Part shown: positions 34,627-44,900 of the stretch, one piece after another
Layout of the letters: every line of letters starts with the position of its first letter
How positions within the stretch are numbered: position 1 is the first letter of the stretch
Assembly (NCBI GenBank): GCA_032622095.1
Contig: CP136064.1
Span: forward strand, 176,718,247-176,782,246
DNA length: 64,000 bases
Direction of reading: 5' to 3'
DNA from: Siphonodentalium dalli
Taxonomy: Eukaryota > Mollusca > Scaphopoda > Gadilida > Siphonodentaliidae
Program-made: the position numbers and the translations under genes
Notes under the pieces: model-generated
Told to the model about the DNA's origin: nothing
Seen by the model: only the letters and a program-made list of their open reading frames with translations
Databases searched by the model: none

Positions 34627-35502
34627 TTAACCCTCCGAGCCAAGTGGTGGAGCCCTAATGTAATTCTTAAAAGCGTCCGACTTCCATCTGCCCATATGTC
34701 TGATCTGAGAATCGGAATAGCCAAGATGAGCTGCCCATGTACATGCGCCAATCCGAAATGAATGAGATGTGAAATTTTTTGAAAATATACCCAAGCGCAC
34801 TAAACATTGACGCAGTTTAGTCTGAAATTGTTCGCGTAGTATAGGCCTTCGTTGTGAGTCCACAAACAGAGGACCTTCCTGATCACCCCGGTAACTCAAA
34901 AATTGGTGTAACAAAACAACAGGGCAACCCAAACCACCCAACACTGGCAAAGTGATATAATGGGGAGCCGCACCCAAATTGTGCTTAAAATGACGGAATA
35001 TAACTGTAATCACGGTGGATGGGTTCCCAGTTTGAATATCTGCCATCTGAATAACAAGAGAACAGTCTGATCTCGTAGTTGGACACAATTCCCCTATCCG
35101 GGCAAAGGTATAAAAAGCAAATGCAAACATGGATGCATATAAAACCCTCTCAAACATTGAATCAGAACAGCTCGGTAAAATATGCAGCAACTGCATCAAA
35201 ATAGGTTGGGTAATGGGCATACGCAAATCATTGCTTGGACGCAAACGCTTATATGCACATACCATTTTGCGAATCAAAAAAGATGAAGTAGGATCTGGCC
35301 AATTGTTAATTTTGTGAATATAGGCCAACGCTGAAAGTGTGGTTGAAACTGTTCGTTGGGAATATGACTGATTAAACAGGTGAGCTACAAACCAAGCCAT
35401 TATATCAGATGACACTGGTAACTGAGAGGGAAGATGCAATCCTTGCAAAAAAACAAAAAGGTATGATTTTTTACTTGATACTGACAAAGAGTGCTGGACC
35501 AA
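34627..35502 (-). CDS. tyrosine recombinase (integrase) of Ngaro-like element
   Basis: 291 codons counted from a TTG. The frame is open further upstream (reading NAGCTRVPPPQIVDTVNYLV before that point) and overlaps the end of the RT frame, so it is probably reached by frameshift or reinitiation. The catalytic set of the tyrosine recombinase family is visible: Arg-135 (FARIGEL), His-247 and Arg-250 (HSFR), His-269/Trp-273 (HMGRW) and nucleophile Tyr-281 (KNYIR). It would cut and rejoin DNA via a 3'-phosphotyrosine to integrate a circular cDNA. The N-terminal part is the SAM-like core-binding domain. No stops or missing residues. Identified as DIRS/Ngaro type by its context with RT-RNase H. Confidence 0.9.
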   Translation of the reverse strand: MVQHSLSVSSKKSYLFVFLQGLHLPSQLPVSSDIMAWFVAHLFNQSYSQRTVSTTLSALAYIHKINNWPDPTSSFLIRKMVCAYKRLRPSNDLRMPITQPILMQLLHILPSCSDSMFERVLYASMFAFAFYTFARIGELCPTTRSDCSLVIQMADIQTGNPSTVITVIFRHFKHNLGAAPHYITLPVLGGLGCPVVLLHQFLSYRGDQEGPLFVDSQRRPILREQFQTKLRQCLVRLGIFSKNFTSHSFRIGACTWAAHLGYSDSQIRHMGRWKSDAFKNYIRAPPLGSEG

Positions 35503-35507
35503 ATAGT

Positions 35508-37346
35508 TTACTGTGTCAACAATCTGTGGAGGTGGTACTCTTGTGCAACCTGCATTGAATTGGGATTGGAATAAGGCGCACGGCGCCTGAACTCCGCCAC
35601 CTGTAATCGAGACAATAGATCAGCTAATACATTACGCGTGCCCTCCACATAACAACTCTTAAAATGAATGTTTTTACAAAGGCACAGGAGAATAATTTTA
35701 CGTAAAATCTGTAACAACTGCACATGTTTTGTTGTCTGAGAATTCAGTATTGCTACTACTGCTTGGTTATCGGAATAAAATATTATTTGTTTGTTGTACA
35801 GGCTATCTCCCCATAACACCAGAGCCAAATAAATTGGATAAAGCTCCAGTAATGCTATATTGTAATTGGAAGCATCAAAATCCCATGGGAGAGAGAACCA
35901 TTCATTCCGAAAAAACCCACCACAGCCCGCAGACGTAGCTGCATCTGTATATAACTCCAGGGCGACATTAGATGACCAAACCTGGTCGAGAAAAAAGGAA
36001 CGCCCATTGAATTGACGTAAAAATGTCAGCCATATTAACAAATCATCTTTCACTGTTTTTGTCAATCGTATCCGATGATGTGGTTTTGTGAGACTCATTG
36101 ACAAATTGATCAATCGGCGCAAAAATACTCGACCAGGAACAATGACTGAACAAGCAAAATTTAAAAGACCAACTAAGGACTGTAATTCTTTTAAAGTAAC
36201 CTTAGATCGTCCTAAAAATTGTTCTAGTAATTCACGACATTTAAGCAACTTATCTTCAGGCAGTCTTGCTGACATAGAACATGAATCGAGTTCAATACCC
36301 AGAAAGACCATGCATCTATTGGGCCCAAACGTTTTCTCGTTAGCAATGGGAACACCCAATTGTTCACAAAGTTTCAAAAAACTTGACAGTTGCCCCCGGC
36401 AACCTTCTTCAGACTCATGCAAAATAAGGAAATCATCAATTACATGAATTATTTCCTTAATCCCACACTTATGCATCGCCACCCACTGAAGCGCAGTGCT
36501 AAAAGTTTCAAAAATTTTGCATGATGAAGAACAGCCCATCGGCAAACACGTATCTATAAAATATAAACCCCGCCATTTCATGCCCAGCAAATGTTGATCA
36601 GCTACATGAACCGGTGTGATACGATAAGCTTGAGAAATATCCGTTTTTGCCATATATGAAGGCTGCGGCAACCGGCAAATAATTGAAATGGCGTCCGAAA
36701 TAGTTTGGTATACAACAGTTGAATTTTCAAATGGGATAGAATCGTTAACTGAAAAACCGTCTGGAAACGACAAGTGGTGGATCATCCTGTATTCTCCAGG
36801 ATTTTTCTTCGGAACTACCCCAATAGGGGAAATGCAAAGTTTATCAAATGGAATGTTCTCACCCGTGAAAGGACCCAAAATACGAGAAGCTTCACATTCT
36901 TTCTTTATCTTACTATCGACAATTTGAGGCATATCAAAAGCGGATTTTAAATTAGACGGTTCAGTAGTAGTTGGTGTAAACTCTGACCCCAGACGAAAAC
37001 CATTAGTAAATCCGGTTACCAAATAATTTTTTAGATCTGGATCATATCCATGCAATACTTCATTTAGCTTTAGGGCGTTGACCGGAGTTGTTGGCACCTG
37101 TCCTTTGAAGAACTGGGCGAGTACCCGATCCCCGGGCTGAATTGGTGGACCCCCGATGCTGGGGGCTAGAGGCTGGAAAAGGCTGTGTACCCCTCGCCCG
37201 ATGCATGGGACAAAAGACAAACGGATGGCCAAAACGATTACACTGAAAACAAGCATGAGACCAACCACAAGTTTGTTGCCCCGGACAAAATTGCCCCCGA
37301 TGGTAATCAAAACAAACGCCCCTCGGAAAATAGGAGGCGGATGCAT
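35508..37346 (-). CDS. reverse transcriptase-RNase H of Ngaro-like element
   Basis: 612 codons from an ATG that lies inside the gag frame (about 290-bp overlap); translation may instead be fused to gag by frameshifting. Residues 60-125 resemble the DIRS RT leader (PVNALKLNEVLHGYDPDL). The RT domain spans about 130-355, with Asp-236 (KTDISQAYR) and the catalytic pair Asp-304/Asp-305 in HVIDDFL (a YxDD variant). RNase H spans about 455-585, with Asp-468 (LYTDAA), Glu-501 (LLELYP), Asp-526 (YSDNQA) and Asp-576 (NVLADLLSR). It makes and processes cDNA. The closest neighbour is the broken copy at 46745-48400. Intact. Confidence 0.92.
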   Translation of the reverse strand: MHPPPIFRGAFVLITIGGNFVRGNKLVVGLMLVFSVIVLAIRLSFVPCIGRGVHSLFQPLAPSIGGPPIQPGDRVLAQFFKGQVPTTPVNALKLNEVLHGYDPDLKNYLVTGFTNGFRLGSEFTPTTTEPSNLKSAFDMPQIVDSKIKKECEASRILGPFTGENIPFDKLCISPIGVVPKKNPGEYRMIHHLSFPDGFSVNDSIPFENSTVVYQTISDAISIICRLPQPSYMAKTDISQAYRITPVHVADQHLLGMKWRGLYFIDTCLPMGCSSSCKIFETFSTALQWVAMHKCGIKEIIHVIDDFLILHESEEGCRGQLSSFLKLCEQLGVPIANEKTFGPNRCMVFLGIELDSCSMSARLPEDKLLKCRELLEQFLGRSKVTLKELQSLVGLLNFACSVIVPGRVFLRRLINLSMSLTKPHHRIRLTKTVKDDLLIWLTFLRQFNGRSFFLDQVWSSNVALELYTDAATSAGCGGFFRNEWFSLPWDFDASNYNIALLELYPIYLALVLWGDSLYNKQIIFYSDNQAVVAILNSQTTKHVQLLQILRKIILLCLCKNIHFKSCYVEGTRNVLADLLSRLQVAEFRRRAPYSNPNSMQVAQEYHLHRLLTQ

Positions 37347-38691
37347 TTATCTCCCTAGGTTGAACACGTGTATTAGGGCCACTAAAACCCTTAGACCCAG
37401 CAAATCTAACTGGGGCATTTGAAGTAACTGCAACAGGTACCCCTCCGGGCATTGCCTTCATATATAGTTCCCAATGAATGTGCGCCCAGGTCAACCATGG
37501 GGAAGATTGTTTTAAGGTGCGAAAATGACAGTCGTATGTTGCCCAATCGTAATGGATTGCATTCAAGTGGCGGATATATGACTGATATTGAATCATGGCC
37601 AACAACTCTTGTGGAAAGTGTTGTCCATATACATACATATACACCTCAAAAGCTGAAAGCCATTGATTGATGGACGTTATTTTTTTCATATTTTTACTCC
37701 CGGATGAAATATTCGGTGGACCCCCATCCATGGACCATTCCATGGTAAAGGTATCAGGCGCCGCTTGTGTCTGTATATTATGTGGCAGTAGGAGGGCAAG
37801 ATCAATAAACTCCCGTCCCCATATCTTTGACTTAACCCGTGCTGGGACCTCTGCATCCAATGGAATTGCCACTGATATAAAACCACTACCAGTACCTGGT
37901 GACTGTTGAGAAACAGTGTGTTGACTGTTTACAAATGGTATGGTTGACAACGGAATGTTCTGAATGGCACCAGGCACCGATACTGACGAAGAAGATGTGG
38001 GTCCCATTGCCGGATTGTTTCCAAATGGTATATTTGACAACGGAATGTTCTGAATGGCACCAGGCACCGATACTGACGAAGATGATGTGGGTCCCATTGC
38101 CGGATTGTTTACAATTGGTATTAAGGTTGAAAACGGACTGTTCTGAATGGCGCCAGTCACCGACACTGCCGAGGATGAAGATGTCACAGTCACTGGTAAA
38201 GTTACTGGAGTCGAATAAATCGGTCCCATGGGCGTGCCGGTTGAAGACATCGAAGGAAACCCAGGCAGCCATGCTGCAGAAAAGCCACTGGTACATGTAA
38301 CTGGTGGAAACGAACCACAACAAGCCATGTTTGGCAGTGTTTGCATTCCTCCATAACCGACGGGAAGACCCGAAAAAGCGGGAACAGTTCCAGAGGTATG
38401 AGCGCTACCCACAGATGGTGCAGAGTAACCTGTGATGGTTGGTGTAGACAGCGAAATCCCACCTGCTGTAACTGGCTGGATATCGACTGCTGTCCGAGCA
38501 GAAGATCGCGAACGAGTTGCGCGTCCAACCGACGCCACACTACGACTGACAGATGCAGCAGAGCAAGTACGCGGACGACCACGAGGACGACGACCCCCAG
38601 TCCCCACTGGTGAGTGGTTAGGTGACGATTCACGCCGACCGCGACCCCTTGTCTGCATTCCATCACGTGTCCGCTTACGACCCCTTGGCAT
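37060..38691 (-). CDS. gag-like nucleocapsid protein of Ngaro-like element
   Basis: 543 residues from the ATG at 38691 (MPRGRKRTRDGM); the TTG-started extension upstream is rejected because a splice acceptor lies between. The N-terminus is Arg/Gly/Ser-rich and basic. A Ser/Pro-rich middle holds three ~30-residue repeats (MGPTSSSSVSVPGAIQNIPL; 90-bp DNA period near 37944-38140). A conserved helical block follows (KSKIWGREFIDLALLLP ... WLSAFEVYMYVYGQHFP ... YQSYIRHLNAIHYDWATYD). Near the end is a Cys/His cluster (CFDYHRGQFC, CGWSHACFQCNRFGH, FCPMH), probably RNA-binding. Gag packages the RNA. The same block occurs in both other copies in the window. Confidence 0.85.
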   Translation of the reverse strand: MPRGRKRTRDGMQTRGRGRRESSPNHSPVGTGGRRPRGRPRTCSAASVSRSVASVGRATRSRSSARTAVDIQPVTAGGISLSTPTITGYSAPSVGSAHTSGTVPAFSGLPVGYGGMQTLPNMACCGSFPPVTCTSGFSAAWLPGFPSMSSTGTPMGPIYSTPVTLPVTVTSSSSAVSVTGAIQNSPFSTLIPIVNNPAMGPTSSSSVSVPGAIQNIPLSNIPFGNNPAMGPTSSSSVSVPGAIQNIPLSTIPFVNSQHTVSQQSPGTGSGFISVAIPLDAEVPARVKSKIWGREFIDLALLLPHNIQTQAAPDTFTMEWSMDGGPPNISSGSKNMKKITSINQWLSAFEVYMYVYGQHFPQELLAMIQYQSYIRHLNAIHYDWATYDCHFRTLKQSSPWLTWAHIHWELYMKAMPGGVPVAVTSNAPVRFAGSKGFSGPNTRVQPREINASASYFPRGVCFDYHRGQFCPGQQTCGWSHACFQCNRFGHPFVFCPMHRARGTQPFPASSPQHRGSTNSARGSGTRPVLQRTGANNSGQRPKAK

Positions 38692-38700
38692 ATTTCCCGG

Positions 38701-38725
38701 CTGCAAAAAGAAAAAACAAAAGGAC
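38701..38725 (-). other. putative 3' splice acceptor before gag
   Basis: On the minus strand a pyrimidine tract (CCTTTTGTTTTTTCTTTTTG) ends in CAG, nine bases before the gag ATG. The plus-strand copy has the same arrangement at 62621-62635. Confidence 0.55.
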
Positions 38726-39647
38726 AAGACCTGTCAGACTCAACACCCATCCAACTAACGTAAGAATAATTGTGACATTAACATCTCCATGTACTGTACA
38801 TAACCCTCTTTTGTAAATATCGTTAATAATGTATGTTAATACCCAGTCATTTACATGTACCACAGGGTATACAATAGGACCTGAGTATACCAAAGATATG
38901 GATACATAATATAATTGTATATACATTACTACATTTTAAGAATCAAGATATGCCACAATCCCGCATTTTTATAATGGCATACATTACAAAAGCTAACTAA
39001 TGGTGAAATCCATTCACACAAACCAAAAACTGACCCATCTGTACCAGACAAAACATCCCCACTAATATTTCCTTTATTTATAGAAATACTGAGATCCCCA
39101 CAACAGGATGCTCAACAGAGCAAAAGTACATTTAAAAATTGTTTCGCCCCCTCAACGAGCGAACAAAACAAACAAAAATAATATAACGACATGTAGATAC
39201 AATTCACTAACATTTACTCTTTGTTTCAATTAAAACTCCCACTCAACGGGAGAAATTTAATGAAAAATCAAAATCAAAAACTCTCACTCAACGAGAGGAA
39301 ACAAAAACTACAATATATTCACAGCAAACATGCAAATTAAAATAAGCCAACATCATACAAAAATAAAACTTAACCTCTACACCTATTGTCTGAGTGCATC
39401 AAAATCCCCTGCGTTGGGTGTACATGTACTTAATTAACTCACAGCTAACTATACCAGAATTGAACATCTAATAAACCAATTGCCAAAATTACCCTGTCGC
39501 TGACAGATAACTAGTTTATTGAAAAGATAAAATTACACCATATCTGAAGATAAAAATTACATACCAACAGGTACACCTGCAACAAAAACACCCACACCAC
39601 ACCCTCAGGGTGACCCTGCACCAAATTAGTATTGTTAGAAGACAACA
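38726..39647 (-). other. non-coding spacer / putative intron between hydrolase and gag
   Basis: About 0.9 kb of AT-rich sequence without frames, bounded by a GTGAGT donor (39673-39668) in the end of the hydrolase frame and the acceptor at 38701. If spliced there the intron is about 973 nt. The junction puts the hydrolase frame out of phase with gag, so gag would need its own start, or an upstream donor is used. Confidence 0.45.
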
Positions 39648-40313
39648 TCAACAAACCATACCAAAATACTCACTAGTTATAAGTGCACGACCGTGAAGAA
39701 TGATGGCACCCCGTATGTTTGACAGATATCGCTCCCAACCGCTGACATTGAAATGAATACCATCTAAAAGGAACTGCTCCAAACAGCCAGGCAACCTAGC
39801 ATGCCTCCATACATGAATATCCCCAGACACTGCAGCTTTCAGTTCCTCGTTCACCAGGTCAACACATGCATTATAACAATGGAGAGACAATTCTGAAGGA
39901 TTTTGTCGTGGATGAAATGATACCTTGGTACGATGAAACAACGTACACAACACCACAGATGACACAGATTTGTTCTCCAACAATTTTTTACCCAAGCAGC
40001 GAAGTTTCCAGGCAACTTGCCCAGGCCCTGTCAATGTCAAATCATTACTGCCTGCCTGAACAATGACTAACTGAGGACAGAACGATATAATCGCAGATGA
40101 AGCCAATTCACCAGTTGTCGCAATGTCTGCACCACCCTTGCCAACTAAACGAACCTCTACGCGTTCGCCTTCCAAATCCACGAGCGACAAATACGAAGCG
40201 AAATCGGCCATTGGAGGCCACTCGCGGCGAGTCACCAATAAATTGTTATTGTACAAATAGCTAGCAAATCTGTCCACAAAAGAATGACCAACAATCAACA
40301 CGCAAAACGGCAT
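39648..40313 (-). CDS. SGNH/GDSL-type hydrolase, 5' ORF of Ngaro-like element
   Basis: 221 residues from ATG 40313. SGNH blocks are in order: block I VGHSFVDRF with the catalytic Ser at 11, Gly in the GKGG region, Asn in QAGSNDLTL, and Asp/His in LDGIHFN near residue 187. No signal peptide is evident. The fold is that of esterases/lipases acting on acyl esters; the substrate in retrotransposons is unknown. Hydrolase frames are known in some Ngaro-type and CR1-type retroelements. Here it is the first frame of the element, at the 5' end, and a donor-like GTGAGT overlaps its last codons. Related frames: 59791-60441 (intact, plus strand) and 49080-49379 (remnant). Confidence 0.88.
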   Translation of the reverse strand: MPFCVLIVGHSFVDRFASYLYNNNLLVTRREWPPMADFASYLSLVDLEGERVEVRLVGKGGADIATTGELASSAIISFCPQLVIVQAGSNDLTLTGPGQVAWKLRCLGKKLLENKSVSSVVLCTLFHRTKVSFHPRQNPSELSLHCYNACVDLVNEELKAAVSGDIHVWRHARLPGCLEQFLLDGIHFNVSGWERYLSNIRGAIILHGRALITSEYFGMVC

Positions 40314-40344
40314 CTCGAATCATAAATGGTCGGGGAATAAAAAA

Positions 40345-40522
40345 CAGGTTTACGTACGATAATAATCAACAAAGCACAAGCGTAATAATTTCCTTTGTTC
40401 AATTTCAAGTATTGTTCTGATTATCTCCCCTCCCAGGTTTACGTACGATAATAATCAACAAAGCACAAGCGTAATAATTTCCTTTGTTCAATTTCAAGTA
40501 TTGTTCTGATTATCTCCCCTCC
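40345..40522 (-). repeat. 89-bp tandem duplication in 5' region
   Basis: CAGGTTTACGTACGATAATA through CTCCCCTCC is present twice, starting at 40345 and 40434. The second copy overlaps repeat A1. It lies just upstream of the hydrolase ATG, so it could affect promoter strength; that is inference. Confidence 0.8.
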
Positions 40523-40625
40523 CGGTGAACCGGAAGTGCAAAAGGTAAACACACTGCACGTGGTTTGCCGCATACCAGGATCCGAGGAATAAAACCAACT
40601 AACCGATGCTTAATTGGTAATTTAT
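40467..40625 (-). repeat. split direct repeat A1 (5' terminus)
   Basis: 159 bp identical by eye to 34213-34371. Forms the 5' end of the minus-strand element, where a promoter would be expected. Confidence 0.85.
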
Positions 40626-41516
40626 ACAGCGTGTTTGATACGGACATAATTACTATAAGTTATACCAATATACCCTGACAATTATCTTTGGGCCACATTA
40701 AGCAGAACATTTTAGCAGCATGGAATATTCCGTGCATATATGCAGTATTGAGAAAAAGTTGAGAATACATAGAATAACGGGCTCACTATTTAAAGACATA
40801 TTATGGACTTGTTCCAGTGCGATAAACGTATAAGTTAGATTTCAGGCTCTATGCCAACCTGGGGAATTTAGCATTCTACTAACATCACCGAAAATTTCAA
40901 ATTGTAAATATTTACATCTCAATTCGGGACGCAACAATCGGCGATAAACTAACTCAAACGATTTCGCCATCTAGCGTCATTGCATTTAATTAATATATAA
41001 GAATGACGGTGTGTGTTGTCAATTTGGATTAATATTTGTAAAAAATAACTACTTTGAGCAAGATTATTCTCCATTTCTATTTGCTCACCCTGCCAGAGTG
41101 TTTCACATCACTTTAATAAAATTCCACTTTTATGAAAGGATATGCATGCTTGTTTTCCAAAAAAATTATAACTCACATTTCAGTCGCATTTAAAATAGAG
41201 ATTTTGGGTAAATGTCACTTTTGTATTGTCCGCGGATGTTACTTTAGTCACATTAAATTGTCACCAAACTGAACACCCTCCTGTGTCGGATTTTCAATTA
41301 TAAATGGATTTTGTCAACATATTAATAGATGCATACACAGTTTGGGAAACAATTAAATATTCCCCTTTAATAACTCATATTTGGTCGATGTAAATACATT
41401 ATGGAACTGTCGAGTGTTTGCATGGGCAAATTTAGATTGCACCATTCATGAATGCTAGACTGTTCTATCTGCAATATAGACCAAATAGCCGAATGTAAGG
41501 TGCACACTTTGTTCTT
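40626..41516. other. no gene recognised
   Basis: AT-rich flank of the retrotransposon insertion, with no supported frame or repeat. Confidence 0.4.
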
Positions 41517-41960
41517 GCTAAAGTGTTCTATCTGCGTGCCGGCCGAAAATTATCATTTTATGAAATGATACAGCACCCACAGATATACAACGTATATAAC
41601 GAATGCGAAACACATATCTATGCAGGTATTTAAATACATTGTATGTGTTCTAACGGAGAAAAATTATCATTTTGACCATATGCATGTCGAAAAGTATTAG
41701 CAATGTATTTCCAAGCACGCCATTCGTCAATCTTTGATCACGTGGTCTGATTCAATATGTTTCATTGGGTGAGCACATAGAACAGTTAAGCATTCACAAA
41801 TTAGTAATATTTGCAGTTAATACAATTTTGCATAACGTTTTACACTGACATGAGCCATGAAATCCCAGATATCCTTGTACCATCTGACGCAGAATGACCA
41901 GCCGATTCCAACGATACCAATAGCTCATTTTTCACAAAAATGCAGATAGAACACTTTAGC
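41517..41960. mobile_element. MITE with 19-bp perfect TIRs
   Basis: GCTAAAGTGTTCTATCTGC at the left and its exact reverse complement at the right. Reading TA as the target site gives 15-bp TIRs AAGTGTTCTATCTGC, compatible with Tc1/mariner. A further partial tip (TGTTCTATCTGC) lies at about 41468. Non-coding. Confidence 0.6.
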
Positions 41961-44900
41961 ACTGACGCGTCGATATGTCGCAGAATCATACTTACTGTAT
42001 ATGCCTAATTTTAAATCGCATATTTCATGGTAAGATTTATTGCAACATTCAAAAATTATATAATCATGAAACGCTCATTAAATTTGGAAAACCCCTTAAA
42101 AGATGGGTTAAAGTGAACTTTCAGCGTGGCTCCACATCTAATATAAATTAGTATGTGAATATGTGGAAAGTTTCATGCTTTAGTCACAAATTGAACAATT
42201 GCCTAGAAAAAATGGACTTAATCTACTCCACTGTTTAATTTCGCGAAGCGAAATTACTAAGTATGTAGCTCCACACCAGATATTTCTATACGCCGACAGA
42301 TGTGTCGAAAACAACGTTGATTGCTTGTAATTACGACCATCTGCATAAATTTGTTGGTGATTAAACTAGTTTTATGAAGAAACTATATTAAAACAGAAAA
42401 ATAGTAAAACTACCAAAGTGATACTTATGTCTGGACTCTGGACTTCATCTGGTGTTTTAGTGGAAATTGGGTCGAGAATAAATTGGGCGACCGACCGGAA
42501 GTTCATAAAATACACACAATTCGATCTCTGTCTCCAACGATAAACTACACAAAAGCAACACACCACACCGGTAAACTATTAAACTGTACTTGCTTTTTTT
42601 AAATGCACTTATTTAAAATGATTCTTGAACATCTATTGTCACCAATACACTCAGAGCCGATAGAAATTCCGAAGCGGTGTTCCCGAACTTCCCCACATAA
42701 TTTGCGTACGTCTCAGATGACAAACTAGAATTGTAAATAAAAGGTATAATTGTCACATGTTATGCTCTCCTGATCACTGTCATGTCATATTAGTATATAC
42801 TGGCACGAAGCAGGATGTGTTATTGCTAACAGTGTTATAGTTATATAACACATTCCTTTATCCCCGACTAATTAAGTATCGCATTTCATAGATTCACTGA
42901 TCAGTCTTATTCATTTATTTCATTTTCGCGGTATGGTGACTATATAATTATGCATGGACGCGTTTACGTAATCTGATAGAGATTGTCGCTACCAAGCGTA
43001 TCTAAGGGCCTTGATCACTAAATTTACACGCAGTTTTAGTGAATCAAAAAAATTCCAGGGGGTGTATTCACCAGCTGGGTTTATATAAAAGTTTATACGA
43101 GGCGGCGCTCAATGCGAACCTCTTGGTGAAGTTGACGGGAAGATATCGCCGCGCAGTATAGGATTATCCAATCAAGGTGATTGGGAGAAATCATAGATTG
43201 ACTAGCAGTACGTTTGGTTCCGTTCAACCATGACTAACCGGTGGAAAGGAAGGGGTACACAACCGAAGAACGCAACACATAGTGCGTTCAAACATCAAAA
43301 TCCTTGAAAATAAAGATACGGAACCATCAACCAGTGCCAGAAAGCTTTGCTTCGTAAATGGTAGGGAATTTTCCGAATAGATCGTGTGCAATATTTGGAT
43401 TGTGCTTAAATTCTATAGCGTGCAACAAACCTCCACTCAGCATATTCTTCTCAGGAATGTGGCAACAGGGGTTTTGTTTTGGGGAGGAGTGGGTATCTCA
43501 CACCCTCTCCAACTTTTGTCAAATGTTCAACAGTTGGAAATATCATAACCTGACACAACGTTAGTTGGAAATTTCACACCAACAATATGTTGAAATTGTT
43601 CTTGTAGTTTGATTTTCCAACAATTTATTACTAGGAAATTTGTTGTTTTTAGACCAGCATGTGCATATATTCTCCTACTTTTGGTAAAAATGATTGACTG
43701 AGAAGGCCATCATGCAGTTGGAAATTTACCGACCTTATTTGGGTGTCAGGTTGGAAATTTCCAATCACATCACAGACAGCGTGTGTCGTTAAAACTATGG
43801 CGAAGATACCTTGTGCGTTCAGCCGCTACCAAATAAACTGCCTGGTTTATAAAATAAACCAACTTGGTGAATACTGCCCCAATTGTCGGAAACCTCAATA
43901 ATTGGCATTTATGTTTAAGTCGTTGCCATAGCAACAGATCAACTTTCTTCTATTTCTACCCAATTTTTGTTGAAAGCATATAACCTACTTATCGAAGTCC
44001 ACATATAGTCAGTTCTCCACATGAGAATCCTACGGGGGTCTATGGTGGGACCAGTACTACTATTGGCAGCGAAAGAGTTAAAGATACGGACGGCGTTGGC
44101 GGTGGGTAATGCTGTTAAAATATTCACCTCTATAAACAGAAAGAATAGTAAAATATAGACAGACAGAAATATGGCATAAACAGTATGTTATTGTCAATTT
44201 CCCCCCTTTGTTATGTAAACAAAGCAAAAAACGTTACGTTTCCTGGCTTTTGTTTAGATCCGGATATGGTAAACATAAAGAGCGTTACTTGTTACTGTTT
44301 TCCTGATATGGAAATAATAAAGAGCGTTTATATCACTTTGTGTGATTAACCAATATAATTGCGCTGTGTTATGTAAACAGAGGCACAACTTCTGTAACAC
44401 GAGCAGGTTCTTCTTTACGTACACCATCGTACGTCTTGACGACAATATACTATTTACGCGCTGATTATGTTTGGCATATGAACAAAACTATATTTTAATA
44501 TTCCTTCTGTTGATGGCGATTTGAACCAATATGAATATTTCTGCAACGAACGCCGCCCGTGCCTTTAAAGGATAAACCGAGTAGACTAAAGGAGGAGTTT
44601 GTGGGTGGGTGAAATCTTTTTGGAATAAATGTGCACAAAATGGCAACTGTAAATTTAATATGAGATAACCACGTGTTCTCCCCGGTCACCGACCAATCAA
44701 AATCGTTGTCATCTTTCCTTTTAAAATTAGGTCAACCATTAACCTCCTAAAATTAAAATTATCCAATCGCACAGCACTAAATTATTTACCAGAATTACTT
44801 CCTGAAACCAACCAAAACAATACCATCTGAAATCATGCGCAAGGAAACGAAAAGCTATTAAATTTCTTGATCAAGAAATAAGGGGTGGACGTCGGATAAA

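Larger units (their letters stand above)
33871..40625 (-). mobile_element. Ngaro-like (DIRS order) tyrosine-recombinase retrotransposon, apparently complete
   Basis: Minus-strand element of about 6.75 kb. Order 5' to 3': repeat A1 (40625-40467), SGNH hydrolase, putative intron, gag, RT-RNase H, tyrosine recombinase, repeat B1 (34467-34367), repeat A2 (34371-34213), spacer, repeat B2 (33971-33871). A1/A2 (159 bp) and B1/B2 (101 bp) look identical. B1 ends and A2 begins on the same five bases (ATAAA on the minus strand), as expected if B1-A2 records the junction of a circular intermediate. No target duplication is expected or seen. All catalytic motifs are present, so this is a young, possibly autonomous copy. 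Confidence 0.85.

Noticed and set aside
37899-38323. 133- and 145-codon frames over the gag Ser/Pro repeats
   Set aside because: Generated by the 90-bp internal repeat of gag read in the wrong frame.
35129-38816. Plus-strand and alternative-frame ORFs across the retrotransposon (60-180 codons)
   Set aside because: Shadows of the RT and gag frames; no motifs of their own.
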